Positions 32,595 through 50,475 are shown, counted from the first letter of the stretch. The stretch is 64,000 bases of DNA from Lates calcarifer (GCF_001640805.2 NC_066843.1:3284380-3348379); one strand, 5' to 3'. Numbers and translations are program-made. Notes: generated by a model not told the origin, from the sequence alone.

Positions 32595-33300
32595 TTTATT
32601 TTCAAACTAAAAGCATATATTAAAACTGTTTTCTCCCTGTCATTGTCTTTCTTTGCTCCTCTGCTTCTCTCTTCTGCTTGTGATTTCTTTTTCTTGCTTC
32701 TAGTTTAATGCTTGCTCTCCAGCTCTCTCACACGCTTGGTCAGCTCCTCTATCGCTGCTTTGAGGTCCTTCACCTCATTCCTCAAGGACTGAACCTCCTG
32801 AGGAACAGACAGAGACAGAGTTAGGATCTGATGGAGTCTGACTGTAGAGTTGGTTAATACTTACTAATTGGTGACCTTTGGTATTTTCCCCAATGTCCCT
32901 TTCTGTTTATGTTTTTTGATTTCATGTGGAAATAAACTGACAGACACAAAGCTGACAACACAGCTGAAAGACACGACAGAGAAAAACCAAAAAAAAAAAA
33001 AAAAAAGAAAGAGGAAGCTAAAGCTTTCACAACTGCTTCCTCTAGTCTGTCTGTAACTGGTACTCTGTCCTCTTCTCTCTCTTTAATTTGAGATTCTGTG
33101 TGCTGCTTAGATAATTGTGCATGTAGAAGACAGTAAACAGTATGAAGATGATAGAGAAAAAACATCAGTTGACTGTACACTGTACTGTGTCCTTAAAGGT
33201 CAATACATTGTCGGTTAGTTGAACCACATCTTTTAGAGTGAGCAACAAAACCACAAAGTTATCTCTCATGCCTTATCTATCATATATCTTCACATGCAAG
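32595..33300 (-). pseudogene. Decayed coronin-1A copy: last exon joined to 5' intron sequence
   Basis: The 93-nt last coding exon of coro1a (coiled coil EVQSLRNEVKDLKAAIEELT onward, stop at 32705-32707) is present at 32705-32797 and is identical to 38807-38899, with its AATAAA signal at 32595-32600. At about 32863 the sequence jumps to material matching 44107-44605, which lies 5' of the coro1a start codon. All of coding exons 1-9 (about 5.1 kb of unit B) is missing, so no coronin can be made. Confidence 0.9.
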
Positions 33301-33789
33301 TCAGTCAAAACAACACACAGGGGCAAGAAGGAAGAAAAGAAGCTCGAGAAACACTCTACCCAATTTTTCAGTTTCCACGGTTAATCAAAATAAAAAGGTA
33401 GGCATCCTTTTTATCCACTTTTTATTCAAATGGACAGCCTGAGCTCTGAAAGGAGAGATGATTCTGCAAAAGCTTGAAACGACGGAGGATGAAGGGATTG
33501 GTTGAGGATTAGTTGAATACCTTTTTATGGGCACTGACAAAAAATCATAGAAAAGTACAAATAAACAGCTGTGAGAGTGGAAACGAAAAAAAGAATCTGT
33601 GAAAAGCTGTTCTCTTTTTGCCTCTGTCTCTGTTTTAAGGGAGGTTTTGATAGGCACCCACCCACCCAAAGGTTACAAACACTGAAAAGGTTGCGTTGAA
33701 TTCTTCCTGACAATTAGCTCTACTGTATCTCAGTTTCTCTAACTACAGCGGAGAGAGCATTATACTAATCCGGGTGTTACAAGATGGAG

Positions 33790-34900
33790 GCTTATTTGAT
33801 TTGCACTGCAGAAGAATATGTCTTCTGGTCATTAATGAAGCAAATTGCATGTGATGCAGAGACTGTAATCTCTGGGGGAGGTGAGTTCCATGGCTTGGCT
33901 AAAAGGAGAAGGGCTAAAATCCCATTGGTTGGTTGGTAGGAAGAAGAGTACTTTTGGAAATATTTAGTTTGTAGCCTGATGCTTTGCTGTAAGAGCGTCA
34001 TATATCGATGAGGGCCAGGGAGGGATTCAAAAGGATTTGATAAATATATTAGAGGGTCGTCTGCATAAAGCGATAACTTGTGTTTGGTTACATCTAGTCA
34101 CTCCACTGGCAATAGCTAAAGGTTCTATAGGTAAATCAAAGAGGAATGGTGACAGACAGCAACCCTACCTCGTACCACGATGCAGCAGGAAGTAACTTGA
34201 CTTTACCCAGTTAGAACGTATTGAGGCCATAGGCGAAGAGTAAATTGTTTTAACCCAGGAAACGAATGTCTGGCCAAGGCCAAATTTTTCCAGGACAGTA
34301 AATAAATAACAACCTGGTCTTTTTTCAGCATTTTTTCAGCATTACAACCTCTGGAATACGAGGAGTATAATATATTAAATACACAGTGCATATTAAAGAA
34401 TGATTGCCTACCTGGTATAAAGCCTGTTTGAGCCAGGTCTATTATTTCAAGAATCACTGTATCTAGGCGGTGAGATAGAACTTTTGTGAGAATTTTACAG
34501 TCACAGCAGAGGAGGCTTATTGGTTGATATGAGCCACAGTCGTGGGGGTCTTCACCTTTTTTAGGCATTACCACCATATTAGTTTGAGTCATTGTATGAG
34601 GTACTTTTTGTGACAAAATTTCTTTGAAAAGTTTACACAGAACGAAAAATTAGATAAGAAGAGCTTATAAAATTCTATTGGGAATCCATCTGGACTGGGT
34701 GTTTAACTTTTTTGCATAGCGTTTATAGCCTGTATTATTTCTTCAGATGATATTCTGTCGTCCACAAGGGACTGAGCTTCCAAACTGATCTTTGGAATTT
34801 ATAGCTGTTCAAGAAAAGCAGGAATCTCAAAGGGGTTAATGTTAATGTACAGCTTGTGTAAACCTACTTTAGTAGCAGGCAGTGAACAGGTTGGAATATA
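33790..34900 (-). mobile_element. Degraded L1-type LINE reverse transcriptase fragment
   Basis: On the minus strand, in order: a PSPDGFPIEFYK motif (around 34690-34720), then YQPISLLCCDCKILTKVL and TGFIPGR (in an open frame 34203-34616), then a GTR-GC-LSPFLFDLPIEPLAIA stretch with stop codons (around 34090-34190). These are the conserved blocks of L1-clade reverse transcriptases, in the correct order. Several stops and frameshifts break it. No endonuclease region or complete 3' end seen. A dead, 5'-truncated copy. Confidence 0.8.
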
Positions 34901-35099
34901 ATATTTTTAAGTGAGTGAAAAAATTACTTACATACCTCAGAGTGATAAAGGGACTGTTCACTCACAGTCCTGTATCTCTTCTATTATTTCAACCAAAAGT
35001 CATTTAGCACCTGTTCAACGTCCTGTAGTGTTGGTAAGTGATCCTGAGTCGGGCTGGGTACAGAAAACCAAACCTCACCACCTACATCCCACGGAGCTG

Positions 35100-35470
35100 T
35101 CGTCTGATATCAATGAATGCAGCGCGAGCTTTGGCTGTTTTTACAGTATAGACCGGGAAAACTGAAATAGTCAAGCCGTTTATCTAGCCGTTGTTGATCG
35201 GTGCGCCCTGTCCAGCAGCGGCGCGGTCAAAGAGTTGTTTGTCTTCTTGTGGACGAAGCCAAGGCCTCGAGACGTATCCGAGAGCGAGGGCGTTCCAGAC
35301 GAAACCCGCTTCGACGCTTGTATCGTTTTGCAGAAAACCACGTGGCCTATGAAAAACGAGGCCTCCTACTGAGTGGGACGCGTCACTGGTTCGTTTGGAG
35401 TGTCGGTTTCTGGATAAAACCGTCGTAAACACCCGGTACCTCGTGGGTCGTTGTAGGAGAAGTTTGGTTC
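35100..35470. other. GC-richer unidentified stretch in the insertion block
   Basis: Base composition unlike its neighbours, with open frames on both strands (35201-35428 plus, 35184-35432 minus). The plus frame is Arg-rich (VDEAKASRRIRERGRSRR) and faintly recalls the N-terminus of Harbinger-type nucleases, but I see no catalytic motif. Identity unknown. Confidence 0.3.
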
Positions 35471-35520
35471 GCGCGTATCAGTGTAGCAGAGTTAGTGAGA
35501 GTTAGTTTGGCAGAGTATTT

Positions 35521-35540
35521 GTCATCATCATCATCGTTAC

Positions 35541-35584
<44 letters not shown>

Positions 35585-35640
35585 GTAGTAGTAGTAGTAG
35601 TAGTAGTAGTAATAGTGTAGTAGTAATAGTGGTAGTAGTG
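35521..35640. repeat. (ATC)n-(ATT)n-(GTA)n compound microsatellite
   Basis: Four ATC, about 18 ATT and a run of GTA units in succession. An open frame through it encodes poly-Asn and is not a gene. Confidence 0.95.
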
Positions 35641-37005
35641 GTCCCCCACCCCTAAAAGCACTATATCCCCCCCAAGCAGTGTATCTGCACTGTAACACAC
35701 AAATTCACATATCATTTCTTTCATCTTTGTTTATTTTTAGCAACAAACAACAACAAATATTTATCTTTATGAATAATAACCATAATGAGTCAATGACATT
35801 GCTCAAACACAGTAGTACTGAAGGGATAGCAGGGATGTACTGTCCTTGATACTAAAAGGTTCATGAGGGATTTTGGCTGCTTCACATTACTTTGGCCAAT
35901 AGATGGTCGCTGGTGAGCACAGTGAATGAAGCTTTGGGTAATGAACCTTTTGGTGAATCAATGGGCGGGAAAGCCTCGCTGCTTCAGTAACTTCACTAAA
36001 TGAAATGTGCTGAAAATAATACTTAATAGCAACAAACCGTCTGTTCCATAGCTTGCTCAACAGCGCCCCCCACATATTCTTAAAAGTAAGATATTTTTGT
36101 CCTGGTCTAAATCCAGAGCAAGTTACTGTGCTGTCCCAACTGTCTGGGTTATTGCCACTTTCTTTGTTATTTCATCGGATTTGATGTATAACACATTTAA
36201 TACAAATATTTTTTAGCTACAAAATGTGCTCCACTTGGTGTTTTCAGGTGGTGAAGGATTATTCTGTTTGTCTGTATGAGTGAAGAATGAAGGGAAGGGA
36301 TTTATTGTATAAAATAAGATTATTCACAGCATTTAAAAAAATAACATTTGAAATTTATTGTTTTATGTATTGTATTATTTTATTTCTGTCAATTTAATTT
36401 ATAAGTAAACATTTCTTTGTTTTATTCTTTAATAATTTTTGTTTCAGTTTTTGGATGCAGAGATTTTTAAGAATTTTTGAGATTTAAGAACATGTGAAGG
36501 AGTGGCTCAGGTGATCCTGGGTGGAGGTCTGGGAGGCCCGGGCCTGTCAGGACTTGAATTTGTTTTAAAAATGTTGCTCCAGGTGGCATTATCCTGTGAA
36601 GACCTGTCAGACGGAACGGGTGTTTGTCTCTGTTCAGTTATGTTCAGCAACAGTAACAGTTACAGCAGATAAATGACTCTGATGTCTTAGATCAGTGGAA
36701 GAGATTCAGCAGCTCCTTCTCTGTGACCAGAAGAGGGAGTGCTAGGAATTAAAACTGGACTTTAAAAAGACTAGGTACACACCTGAGCAATGAGGCAAAA
36801 ACAAACGAATAAAAACAATATTTAGCACAGACGTGGGAAAGAAAATAGATGGAATCTCAAATCTTTAGACCAACAAAAGAAAAAAGAAAAGAAAAAATGG
36901 CACTTACAAAAAAAAACAGTGAGAATTTAGTGAAAGCAGTTTAAACAACTTCCCTAATGACTTCTCTCAAACCCCTGTTTTTCTCTCCATCTTGTCTTTT
37001 CCAGA

Positions 37006-37403
37006 ATGGGATCAGAAGGAGTTCAGATTGCATGTTTTACTTTCGGAGTCCTCGGCATGCTCGGGATCATGATGTGCTGTGTCGTCCCTCGATGGAAAGT
37101 CTCTTCTTTCACAGAATCCAACATTGTTACTGCACAGGTAAAGAAAACCTGAACAAACTCTTGTCATGAATGTGAAGAAAGACATAAAGTTGCTTAAGTA
37201 AAAGCAGTAATACTGCAATATAAGAACACTCATCATATTTTAGAAGCTCATTAGATATTTTTTGAATCTGAATTTGTTTGTAATTGAAGCTGTGAGATGA
37301 ATATAGCAGAGTATAAACTAAAAAGTACAATATGTGAAGTGTAGAAGCATCAAATAGCATCAAATAGAAATACAAAAAGTACAAGTTACATAAATGACTG
37401 ACA

Positions 37404-37481
<78 letters not shown>

Positions 37482-37967
37482 TAGAGCAGTCAGGAGGGCC
37501 TGTGGATGAACTGTGTGGTGCAGAGCACCGGCCAGCAGCAGTGCAAGAACTACGACTCCCTGCTGGTGTTGCCCAGTGACCTAAAGGCCGCCCGCACCAT
37601 GACCATCATCGCCAGCATTGTCAGCTGCCTCAGCCTCCTCATCCTGTTCACCACCTGCGTACAGAACGAGGACGCCAAGCCCAAGATCAGCCTGGTGGCC
37701 GGGGTGGGCCTGCTGCTCGCCGGCCTCCTGGTGATCATCCCCTGTCAGCTGGTCCGCACACATCGTGGTGCGAGACTTCAACAATCCCCTTGTCTCCCAG
37801 ACTCAGAAGAAGGAGCTGGGAGCGTGTATCTTCATCGGTTGGGCGGCCGGCGTGCTGCTCCTTCTGGGTGGAGGTCTGCTGTGCTGCTTCAGCAGACCCA
37901 ACTCTGGCAGCTCAGGGGGAACTAGTACTACAGCAACAGCTCTGCCCCTAGCAAAAACTACGTGTAG
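37006..37967 (+). pseudogene. Claudin B, multiply damaged tandem copy
   Basis: Exon 1 37006-37137 is open (44 codons, MGSEGVQIACFTFGVLG). Exon 2 runs 37485-37967. Relative to claudin A it has an in-frame loss of 15 bases at 37649/37650 (five residues, Cys-Gly-Ala-Asp-Phe, at the end of TM2), an extra T at about 37743 that shifts the frame in TM3, and a 4-base loss at about 37922 that creates a TAG at 37923-37925 in the shifted frame. Predicted product about 190 aa with an aberrant tail and no loop 2, TM4 or PDZ ligand. Exon sequence is otherwise almost identical to claudin A, so duplication or gene conversion is recent. Confidence 0.85.
37411..37479 (+). repeat. (GT)n microsatellite, expanded, adjoining the claudin B acceptor
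   Basis: About 34 GT units directly 5' of the GAGTAG acceptor. Claudin A has about 10 at the same place. Such tracts may weaken splicing or change it. Confidence 0.95.
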
Positions 37968-38589
37968 TACCTTTATCGAAGGGACTGCAGTTTGAGAGAA
38001 AGGGAGGGAGGGTGATTTAGTCAGGTGAAAGAAACAAAATAGACGACACCAGGAGTTGTTTTAGAAAGAAAACATAAAAGTCTGTAAATATTGAATTCTG
38101 ATGATAAATGGCTCCAGTTTTTTCTTTCATATTCAAAGTAATGTTGGTGATGTTTCATTTTAAATCTGTTTTACTATTGGGTGCTGGGTTATTCATAAGC
38201 TATGAGGATGTAAACGGCAGACAAATGATCTACAGGCTGTAAATTAAACATCAAACTTACAACAGTTTGTGATCTTCGAATTAAAAAGCTTTTATTTGGG
38301 TTGCTGCTTTGACATATACAATATCCTAGCTACAAAGCTGTTTCATTCTCATGAAACATGTTTCATGATCTGATAATCTAAACTCTGAGCTCGAGATTAA
38401 AAGGTAAAAGAGCTTTTTAGATGCACTAGTGGTTCATATTGTACACAGTCTGGATCAACCACTCTGCCTCTGTTGTATGTCTTGTCTGTTTTTTTAATAT
38501 ACACCTGTCAGAAAAAGCTGTCAAATTCAAATGTGTGTTTCATGTTGTTTAAAAAAAAAGTCAAAATGTATTGTTGAAACACAGAAGAC

Positions 38590-38595
38590 TTTATT
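38590..38595 (-). terminator. coro1a AATAAA polyadenylation signal
   Basis: Minus-strand AATAAA about 212 nt after the coro1a stop. The same hexamer is kept at 32595-32600 in the pseudogene copy. The convergent claudin 3' UTR reaches the same region. Confidence 0.6.
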
Positions 38596-38806
38596 TTCAA
38601 ACTAAAAGCATATATTAAAATAGGAATTTTTCAAAATCGATTAAACCAAATAAACAAATTCAAGCAAAAGTTTAACACCTGTTGCCTCATCCTCTCCCTT
38701 TGTGTCGCTGCAATCAGAAGTTAACAACTGTTTTCTCCCTGTCATTGTCTTTCTTTGCTCCTCTGCTTCTCTCTTCTGCTCGTGATTTCTTTTTCTTGCT
38801 TCTAGT

Positions 38807-44086
<5,280 letters not shown>

Positions 44087-44779
44087 TTATAAGACCCCCT
44101 ACATCAGAATTGGTGACCTTTGGTATTTTCCCCAATGTCCCTTTCTGTTTATGCTTTTTGATTTCATGTGGAAATAAACTGACAGACACAAAGCTGACAA
44201 CACAGCTGAAAGACACGACAGAGAAAAACCAAAAAAAAAAAAGAAAGAAAGAGGAAGCTAAAGCTTTCACAACTGCTTCCTCTAGTCTGTCTGTAACTGG
44301 TACTCTGTCCTCTTCTCTCTCTTTAATTTGAGATTCTGTGTGCTGCTTAGATAATTGTGCATGCTGAAGACAAATGTGCAACAGTATGAAGATGACACAG
44401 AAAAAACAGTGTCATTTATCATCAGTTGACTGCACATACTCGGTTCTTAAAAGTCGATAAATCGCCTCAAGTGTCAGTTAAACCACATCCTTTAGACTGA
44501 GAAACAAAACCACTAACCTTTCTCTCATGCCTTATTTGTCACACACTTGTGCTGTCATTCATTTTCCCACAGTTATACATACTTTAAAATATACACCTTC
44601 ACATGCACGTTAAGAAATTCACAATGAATGCATCCTTTATCAAAGCAGGAACCAAACTGGAATGAATTAAGATCAAACCATTTAGAAGCTCGATCAGTAC
44701 CAGCTGTGAAATGAACAAACCGTGCAACGTTAAGCAACAGTCCCACCACTCAGAAAACACTGAATATGTTTTGTTTTAC

Positions 44780-44914
44780 CTCCATTTGTAGATTTTACTT
44801 CCTGAAACCTGCAGCCGCGCCTAAGCTCAGACTCAGAAGCCCACAACAGTTTTGCTGCATGTGCATCACAAGACCTCTCTGGCTGCTCTGAACCTAATTT
44901 AATAATCCTTTATA
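44780..44914 (-). promoter_or_regulatory. coro1a TATA box and probable first exon
   Basis: A minus-strand TATAAAG lies at 44914-44908. About 130 nt downstream is a donor GGAG/GTAAAA (44780/44779) that could splice to the CTCAG acceptor at 44012, 6 nt before the start codon. The exon would carry an ATG (44785-44783) giving MEFT fused in frame to MSRRVV, so an N-terminal extension is possible. Another ATG near 44862 opens a short uORF. Start site not proven. Confidence 0.5.
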
Positions 44915-44999
44915 GAGTGAGCCGTAATTTTATCAGGAGCCTAAATGCACGTCAATAATCTCCCTATCACTGTCTCTCTCTCTGCTGTGGTGGAAAACA

Positions 45000-46800
45000 C
45001 TGCCTTGTACAAAGTAGGAAACAATTCACTAACTTGAAACAGGAGAAAGTCAGGCCATGTGGAACATAAGGAACAAAGATGGTAGATCCAAATCAATGAC
45101 ATTTTATTATCTTTACTCACTGCTTTCCTGTTATATTAGAAATTTATCTGTTATATATAAAACCATATCCTCAAAGATGTTTCGCAGGTGCACATGAGCT
45201 GCAAGACAAACCACAGACAGATGTTGCAGGCCTACCTGAGAGTCGTGTGGGGGCAATTCAGCTGAAGGAGTTCCGGCGAAGCACCAAACACCCTGCTACC
45301 AGAATGGGGACTTAGAGAAGACGGTAGGTTAAAGTACATCACAAAACGACATGGAGGAAGTGAGAGTTTCAAATGAAGGTGGAAGTGGGAGGCGTCTCCT
45401 GTGACATTTTAGGGGTTGAAAAACTGCAGAAAGCAACATGATCGGAGAGACGATGTGAGCTTTCGGAGATCTTTTGTGAGATTATATCGAGGTGAAAATG
45501 CCAGAACAATGTAAAATGTGGTTGTAGGTACTTCAGTCTGCTGTGGCCCTGCTACAGGGGTCAATAAATGGAAGCAGATTCAGCAGATTTATCATCAGAA
45601 TCACTTCCTGACATGTACAGTGGAGCATAAAAAGGGTTTAAAAAGCCTTACCAGGTCACAGAAGCTTCAGGTTAAAGCCATGCATTGCTGAGCTGCACGG
45701 TTGAGGGCGGAGGTGCAGTTCACTCTGAGATCTGAGAGGAGAAGTTTTGATGCAGCCTCCACTGCAACATGATGAGCCAGCTGGGAAACTGCTGAGAGGG
45801 CTTCACGAACAGTTACTGTGCACTGATTTCACCAGAACAGTCAGATAAATCTTTATGCTGGATATTTTTCACCTCCCTCACTGTTTTACAGTATCTGTGA
45901 GGCTCCTAATCTTAAACGTACATCTGAAAACCCAATTTTAACTTTTACATTTCTTTAACACAAACCCTGCTTTGCAAACTGGGGATGTGACATTTGAAAG
46001 AAGTTGGTATTAAGATGCAAATGACTTGCATCATGGGAAATGTAGGAGTTTGACCCATGCTAAGGATAGAACATTTTCTGCCTCTGCTGCATCAATCTGA
46101 ACCATTCTTCCTCTAAAGTCCTCTGACTTTATGGAAGTGCATTACTGAATTGCTGGACAGCTCATTTAAACTCCTCCAGCTGAGCTACAACCTTTAATTA
46201 ACCTGTTCTGTTACAATAACACTCGTAGTCTCTGAGGAGCTGAGGTGAAACGATGCTGTTCCTTCTTATCTTTCGATCACTGTGAGGACATCTAATCCTT
46301 ATTAAACATGCAGGCTGTACTTCTGGAAAGCATTCCCTAGCCTGGTTTACTGGCTGAGGAGCTAAGATGAAGTAGTGTCTTTGTAGTAGTAGTAAGTGAG
46401 TACCCTTACAGATATAATATATTCCTTAGCCCAGTGTTGCCAGATTTGACTGATACCAAACAGAGCCTCAAACTTGATGTTACATTAAACGTAAAAAGTA
46501 TTTCATAACAGATGTAAATGTTAGCAAATAGCACAAATAGCAGACCAACCTTGTGGTAAACTGCCCAATCTGGCAACAATGCTCTAGCCCCTGGTCCTAC
46601 ATTTAACCATCACAACTACAACTACAAGTACACTCCCTCCGACCAACTCCAAAACCAAATCTAAACATTTAAACTGATGTGTGAACAGGACAAAATGTCC
46701 TCACTTCCTACTTCTGAAACTCAACTTGTTCCTCACCAACAAAGAACAATACAAAAGCACACACACAAACACACATCTCAATAAGAATAAAAGTGGATGA
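45000..46800. other. Spacer between coro1a promoter and paqr4 3' region; no gene recognised
   Basis: No domain-bearing ORF. Contains a MITE-like element at 46432-46582. Confidence 0.5.
46432..46582. mobile_element. MITE-like element with GTTGCCAGATT terminal inverted repeats
   Basis: Begins CAGTGTTGCCAGATTT and ends AATCTGGCAACAATG, an imperfect inverted repeat of about 15 bases enclosing about 120 bases with no coding capacity. Flanks CCTTAGCC and CTCTAGCC could be a decayed 8-bp target duplication, which would suggest a hAT-like origin. Superfamily uncertain. Confidence 0.55.
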
Positions 46801-48996
46801 AAAAGATGTCCTATAGACGGATTTTAAAAATATAGACTTCAGTTTATTGCACAATCGTTGCTGGAGACTGAGGAGTGTGAGAGCCTGTCTGTTACACAGG
46901 ACGCTAATGTTGGACAGACGTGTGAACTACGGCACAGGAACAAACTGTGTGTCTGTGTTCGTGCACATTAATTTGCGAGCACACACAGACTGGATAATGA
47001 GGCACTGTGGGGATGCGATCGGCGCCCCGTCAGTGCAACGGGAGAAAGTAAACTGGACAACATACATATTTCATGCTTGCATGGGTTCTGCAGGAGAGCT
47101 CATACACACATGTGTACATACATGGTCTGGAAAATATAAATGAACAACCCTGGAGAGTTACTGCAAACCAGCACTGACAGTATAAGTACCTGGCAGCTGG
47201 GTTCATTTGGCTGCAGTATGGCTACAGTAATGCCTGCATCAGTGTACATGAACTTCCACTAGATGGAGCCACACTCACTCCTTTGTCATTTTAGAAATGC
47301 TGTGACATTGCAGATATGAAGAAACGATAACAGACAGACCCTCCATGAGCTCCCTTCATCCTAAAGGAAAGGGCTTGTCTCATTATCTGTACATATAGAC
47401 CAGTGTCATTATTAGGATCCACAGAATAACAGTAATCATAATAATCAGTATATAACAATACAGGTAATCCATTATAAACAGGTCAGTAACAGGCTATCCG
47501 GCACCTGTGTTATATTAAAAAAACAGAATTTTGTTTTGTTAGTGATGTTTTCATACATCATGTCATTTTTTTTAATAACATACAGACAAAAGGACAAAGA
47601 CCAATTTTTTTCTGGCCAGGTTCCACCACTGTAACATGGTTTTCAGAGAGATACTCCCTCTCCACCTTCTCTTTCCCTTCTGTCCGATGTGTTACCAGCT
47701 TCATAGCGCGGACAGACTGGACAAAAAAAGGGGAAGGTGGAGGTAGGTTGAAGTCTCGCAGCCATGTTCCAGACAGCAGAGGTCAGGCCTCGGATGTTAC
47801 AGCTACTGTTATGGCACCCTGAGAAGTGGGAGACCCAGGATGTTGGGAGTGAAGCCCTCCGTTATACAGCGGATCAGAGAGCTGTTTTATAACAAACACA
47901 AGTCGACTTCACTGTTACGTATCCTTCGGCTGATAATGCATAGATAGACCAGTGGTAGTCACGAGGTATTCACATGCCCGCCAAGATTCCCCCGCGAATC
48001 GATGGTCACAAAACGTCTTAGCCACGTGTCTAAAAAAAGTGGTTACATTTAAATGATCAAAAGCATTCTTAGTTAGGATCACAAAAGGGTCAAACAACTC
48101 TACATTAGCACTGAAACCAATTTCAGTTTTTTTTCTGTGTTGTTCACATACATATGGACACAGCTAAGCAAACACACGTCTTTGATATTAATCTGAAGCA
48201 CCGCACCGAGCCGCGTCTGCTTCCCTCTCTCATGTCTTTGCTTTGGCTGTGAAAGAGAGCAGCAGCTTATATATGGCAAACCATTAACCCCATGTCTTCT
48301 TATTTTTCTTTCCTTAACATATTGTGTATGTATCAAAAATGAGTAAGGGTATATTTTCTGCACTGTATGTATATATAATCTACATACATGTATTTACATT
48401 ATTTATATGGACTTTAAATGTGATTCAAAATTGAAGTTTACTTTGATTCAAAGCCCTTTAGAGAACGATGAACAGTGCAGATTATTTGATAGTGATGTAT
48501 TGCCTCTGATTTAATCTGTTCAATCATCTTCCTTTAGTGCTTACCCCCCCTCCCCAACCCTCCAAGCCCCCCACTACCCACACAGTCATTTCAAAGAGCG
48601 AGTGAACGGCCTGTGGATGCCTACAATGAACAAACGATTAGCTAACACTATGAGACATCAGTTTCTGTTTCACAGCTACAGTACTTTCATGCATTTTTGT
48701 CAGTTTCATTCAGTGGCCAAAAATACATTAACTTCAGCTTTTACATTGTACCACGGTCATAGTAGGTAATAATCAGTGTGTCAGAGCGAGACGAGGAGAC
48801 GCACAGTTTCTGACTCTTTCTCAAGGCGAGGGGAGAGGAGGGGCTGTGGCGGCGGTGGCAGGTGGGGAGTGGGGTGCAGTCTGAGGCTAATGTACGTGAT
48901 GAAGACTGTGGGAAATCCTTCTTCACCTATGAGTCAGTGTTTGCACAGGAAGCAGAGAATGTGCTATACCTCAGACACTGCTAATTTGGCAAGATG

Positions 48997-48997
<1 letters not shown>

Positions 48998-49031
<34 letters not shown>
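48998..49031. repeat. (GT)n microsatellite
   Basis: About 16 GT units. Confidence 0.95.
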
Positions 49032-49032
<1 letters not shown>

Positions 49033-50475
49033 TGGGGGGGGTTGGCAACTAGTCAGTGGGCGGCTGTGACTGTTGGCATGGGAAACAGGTGCAATGTCAT
49101 TAAGAAAGTCTACCTCTAAACAAAACAAAAAAAACTGGCTTCAACCACTGGTCTTGAGCATGAAGGAACAGAGCAGAGTAGTGACTGAAACACCACGGTG
49201 GAAAATGGAGCCAAAACAATCATGAACACTCACACAGAACCGCTGTAACTTATACATGACAAGAGGGTGTAAAGGTTCATTTCTGCTCCGTTAGGTCGGC
49301 TTAATAAAACACTCCACCACTTTAAAAAGACTCATGAGTGTCTGACCTCTATTCGGGTTGAAAAAGTGCAAGTCAAGCCGTGCTCTGTCACAGAACACAA
49401 ATCCAGCTGCAGAGCAAAAGCAGCGCATTCAAACGAGAGGGTATAAAGTGGCAAAAATAATAATAATAATATTAATGATCGACCCTCATAAACCATCAAT
49501 ATCTAGGGTCAGTGTAAAAGTAAACATCCAAATACAGTAGCATCGTGTTCATTCAAGCATCAGGAAAGTTTAAATAAATAACATCTTCTGACGAGTGCTG
49601 CACAAGCTTTAAAAGTCACACAACAGAGACGGGTCTTTTTCTACAATATTACTGTGACTGAGACAAAAATCGATGGGGAAAAAATGTGTGTGGGGAGAAT
49701 ATGAGAAGCTAATCCTCAGGATTTGCACAAAAGATATTCTCTGACCTCTAACTTGATCTGTCAGCCAGCGATCCTGCACAGAGACAACGTAAACTGTCTA
49801 AGCGGTGGACAGACACACAGTATTATCTGCATCAGCAAACGAGTACGACTAAATAAAAGCATAATAAATATCTATATTCCTTAATTACAGTATTTTATGC
49901 ATACTGTAGGCAAACTGGTTTTTATCTGGAGTTACAGTGTAAAAACGTGAAATTTTAAATTGCATTTAAGTTGCTGTAAAAGTTGGCAACTGTTAAGTGG
50001 CAAACCCTTAACTTTAAGTGCATCCTGCTGCCACATGTACATCAAGATTTAATGTGCACATGGTGGCATTTCAGTGTTAAACATAACAATGTTATGATCT
50101 GGATACTGTTATCATCTAACATAGTTTTTAAAATGTACATTAGAGAGGTTATGAAAGTTATGAAACCTCCTCTCTTCCTTATAATGTGAGGTTGTTATAA
50201 ATGCATATGACTAAACAAATAGGACCATAAGCAGAAGTTTGGCAAACAGTGACGCCACTGGACAACACAGTCTGTAAACGCGTGCAGTTTCTTTTCTGAA
50301 ATAAAATGCCTGAATTTCATTGGCACTAAGTTCAGGTGCAAACGAAGCCGATAACACTGCTCGTGGTCCAAGCCACCTAAAGCAAGTAAACTCACTGCCA
50401 ACACACTCAGGAATGAACCCTCTCACCCATCTTCATCTCCTCGTCATCATGTGACAGTGAGAACAAGTCTGACCG

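Larger units (their letters stand above)
29066..33300. repeat. Tandem duplication unit A (claudin A plus coro1a remnant)
   Basis: Blocks 29066-29404, 29612-30560, the claudin exons, 31772-32335 and 32534-32860 match unit B blocks 33305-33656, 36076-36770, the claudin B exons and 37968-38955 in order and orientation, many lines nearly identical. Then 32866-33300 matches 44107-44605. The end at 33300 is followed directly by the start of unit B, as expected of a tandem duplication. Unit A lacks the counterpart of 38960-44105. Confidence 0.9.
33657..36075. mobile_element. Insertion block specific to unit B, made of degraded mobile-element pieces
   Basis: In unit A the flanking blocks are separated by only about 207 bases (29405-29611), here by 2.4 kb. 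The block includes a LINE reverse-transcriptase remnant (33790-34900), a more GC-rich stretch (35100-35470), an ATT/GTA microsatellite, and a tail around 35870-36065 that resembles non-autonomous fish repeats. Because insertions in the same interval may be several, it is not claimed as one event. Confidence 0.65.

Noticed and set aside
35184..35432. Harbinger-type transposase remnant
   Set aside because: The Arg-rich stretch only faintly resembles the N-terminus and no DDE motif is visible; kept as unidentified.
35383..35724. Poly-Asn ORF
   Set aside because: Translation of the ATT/GTA microsatellite.
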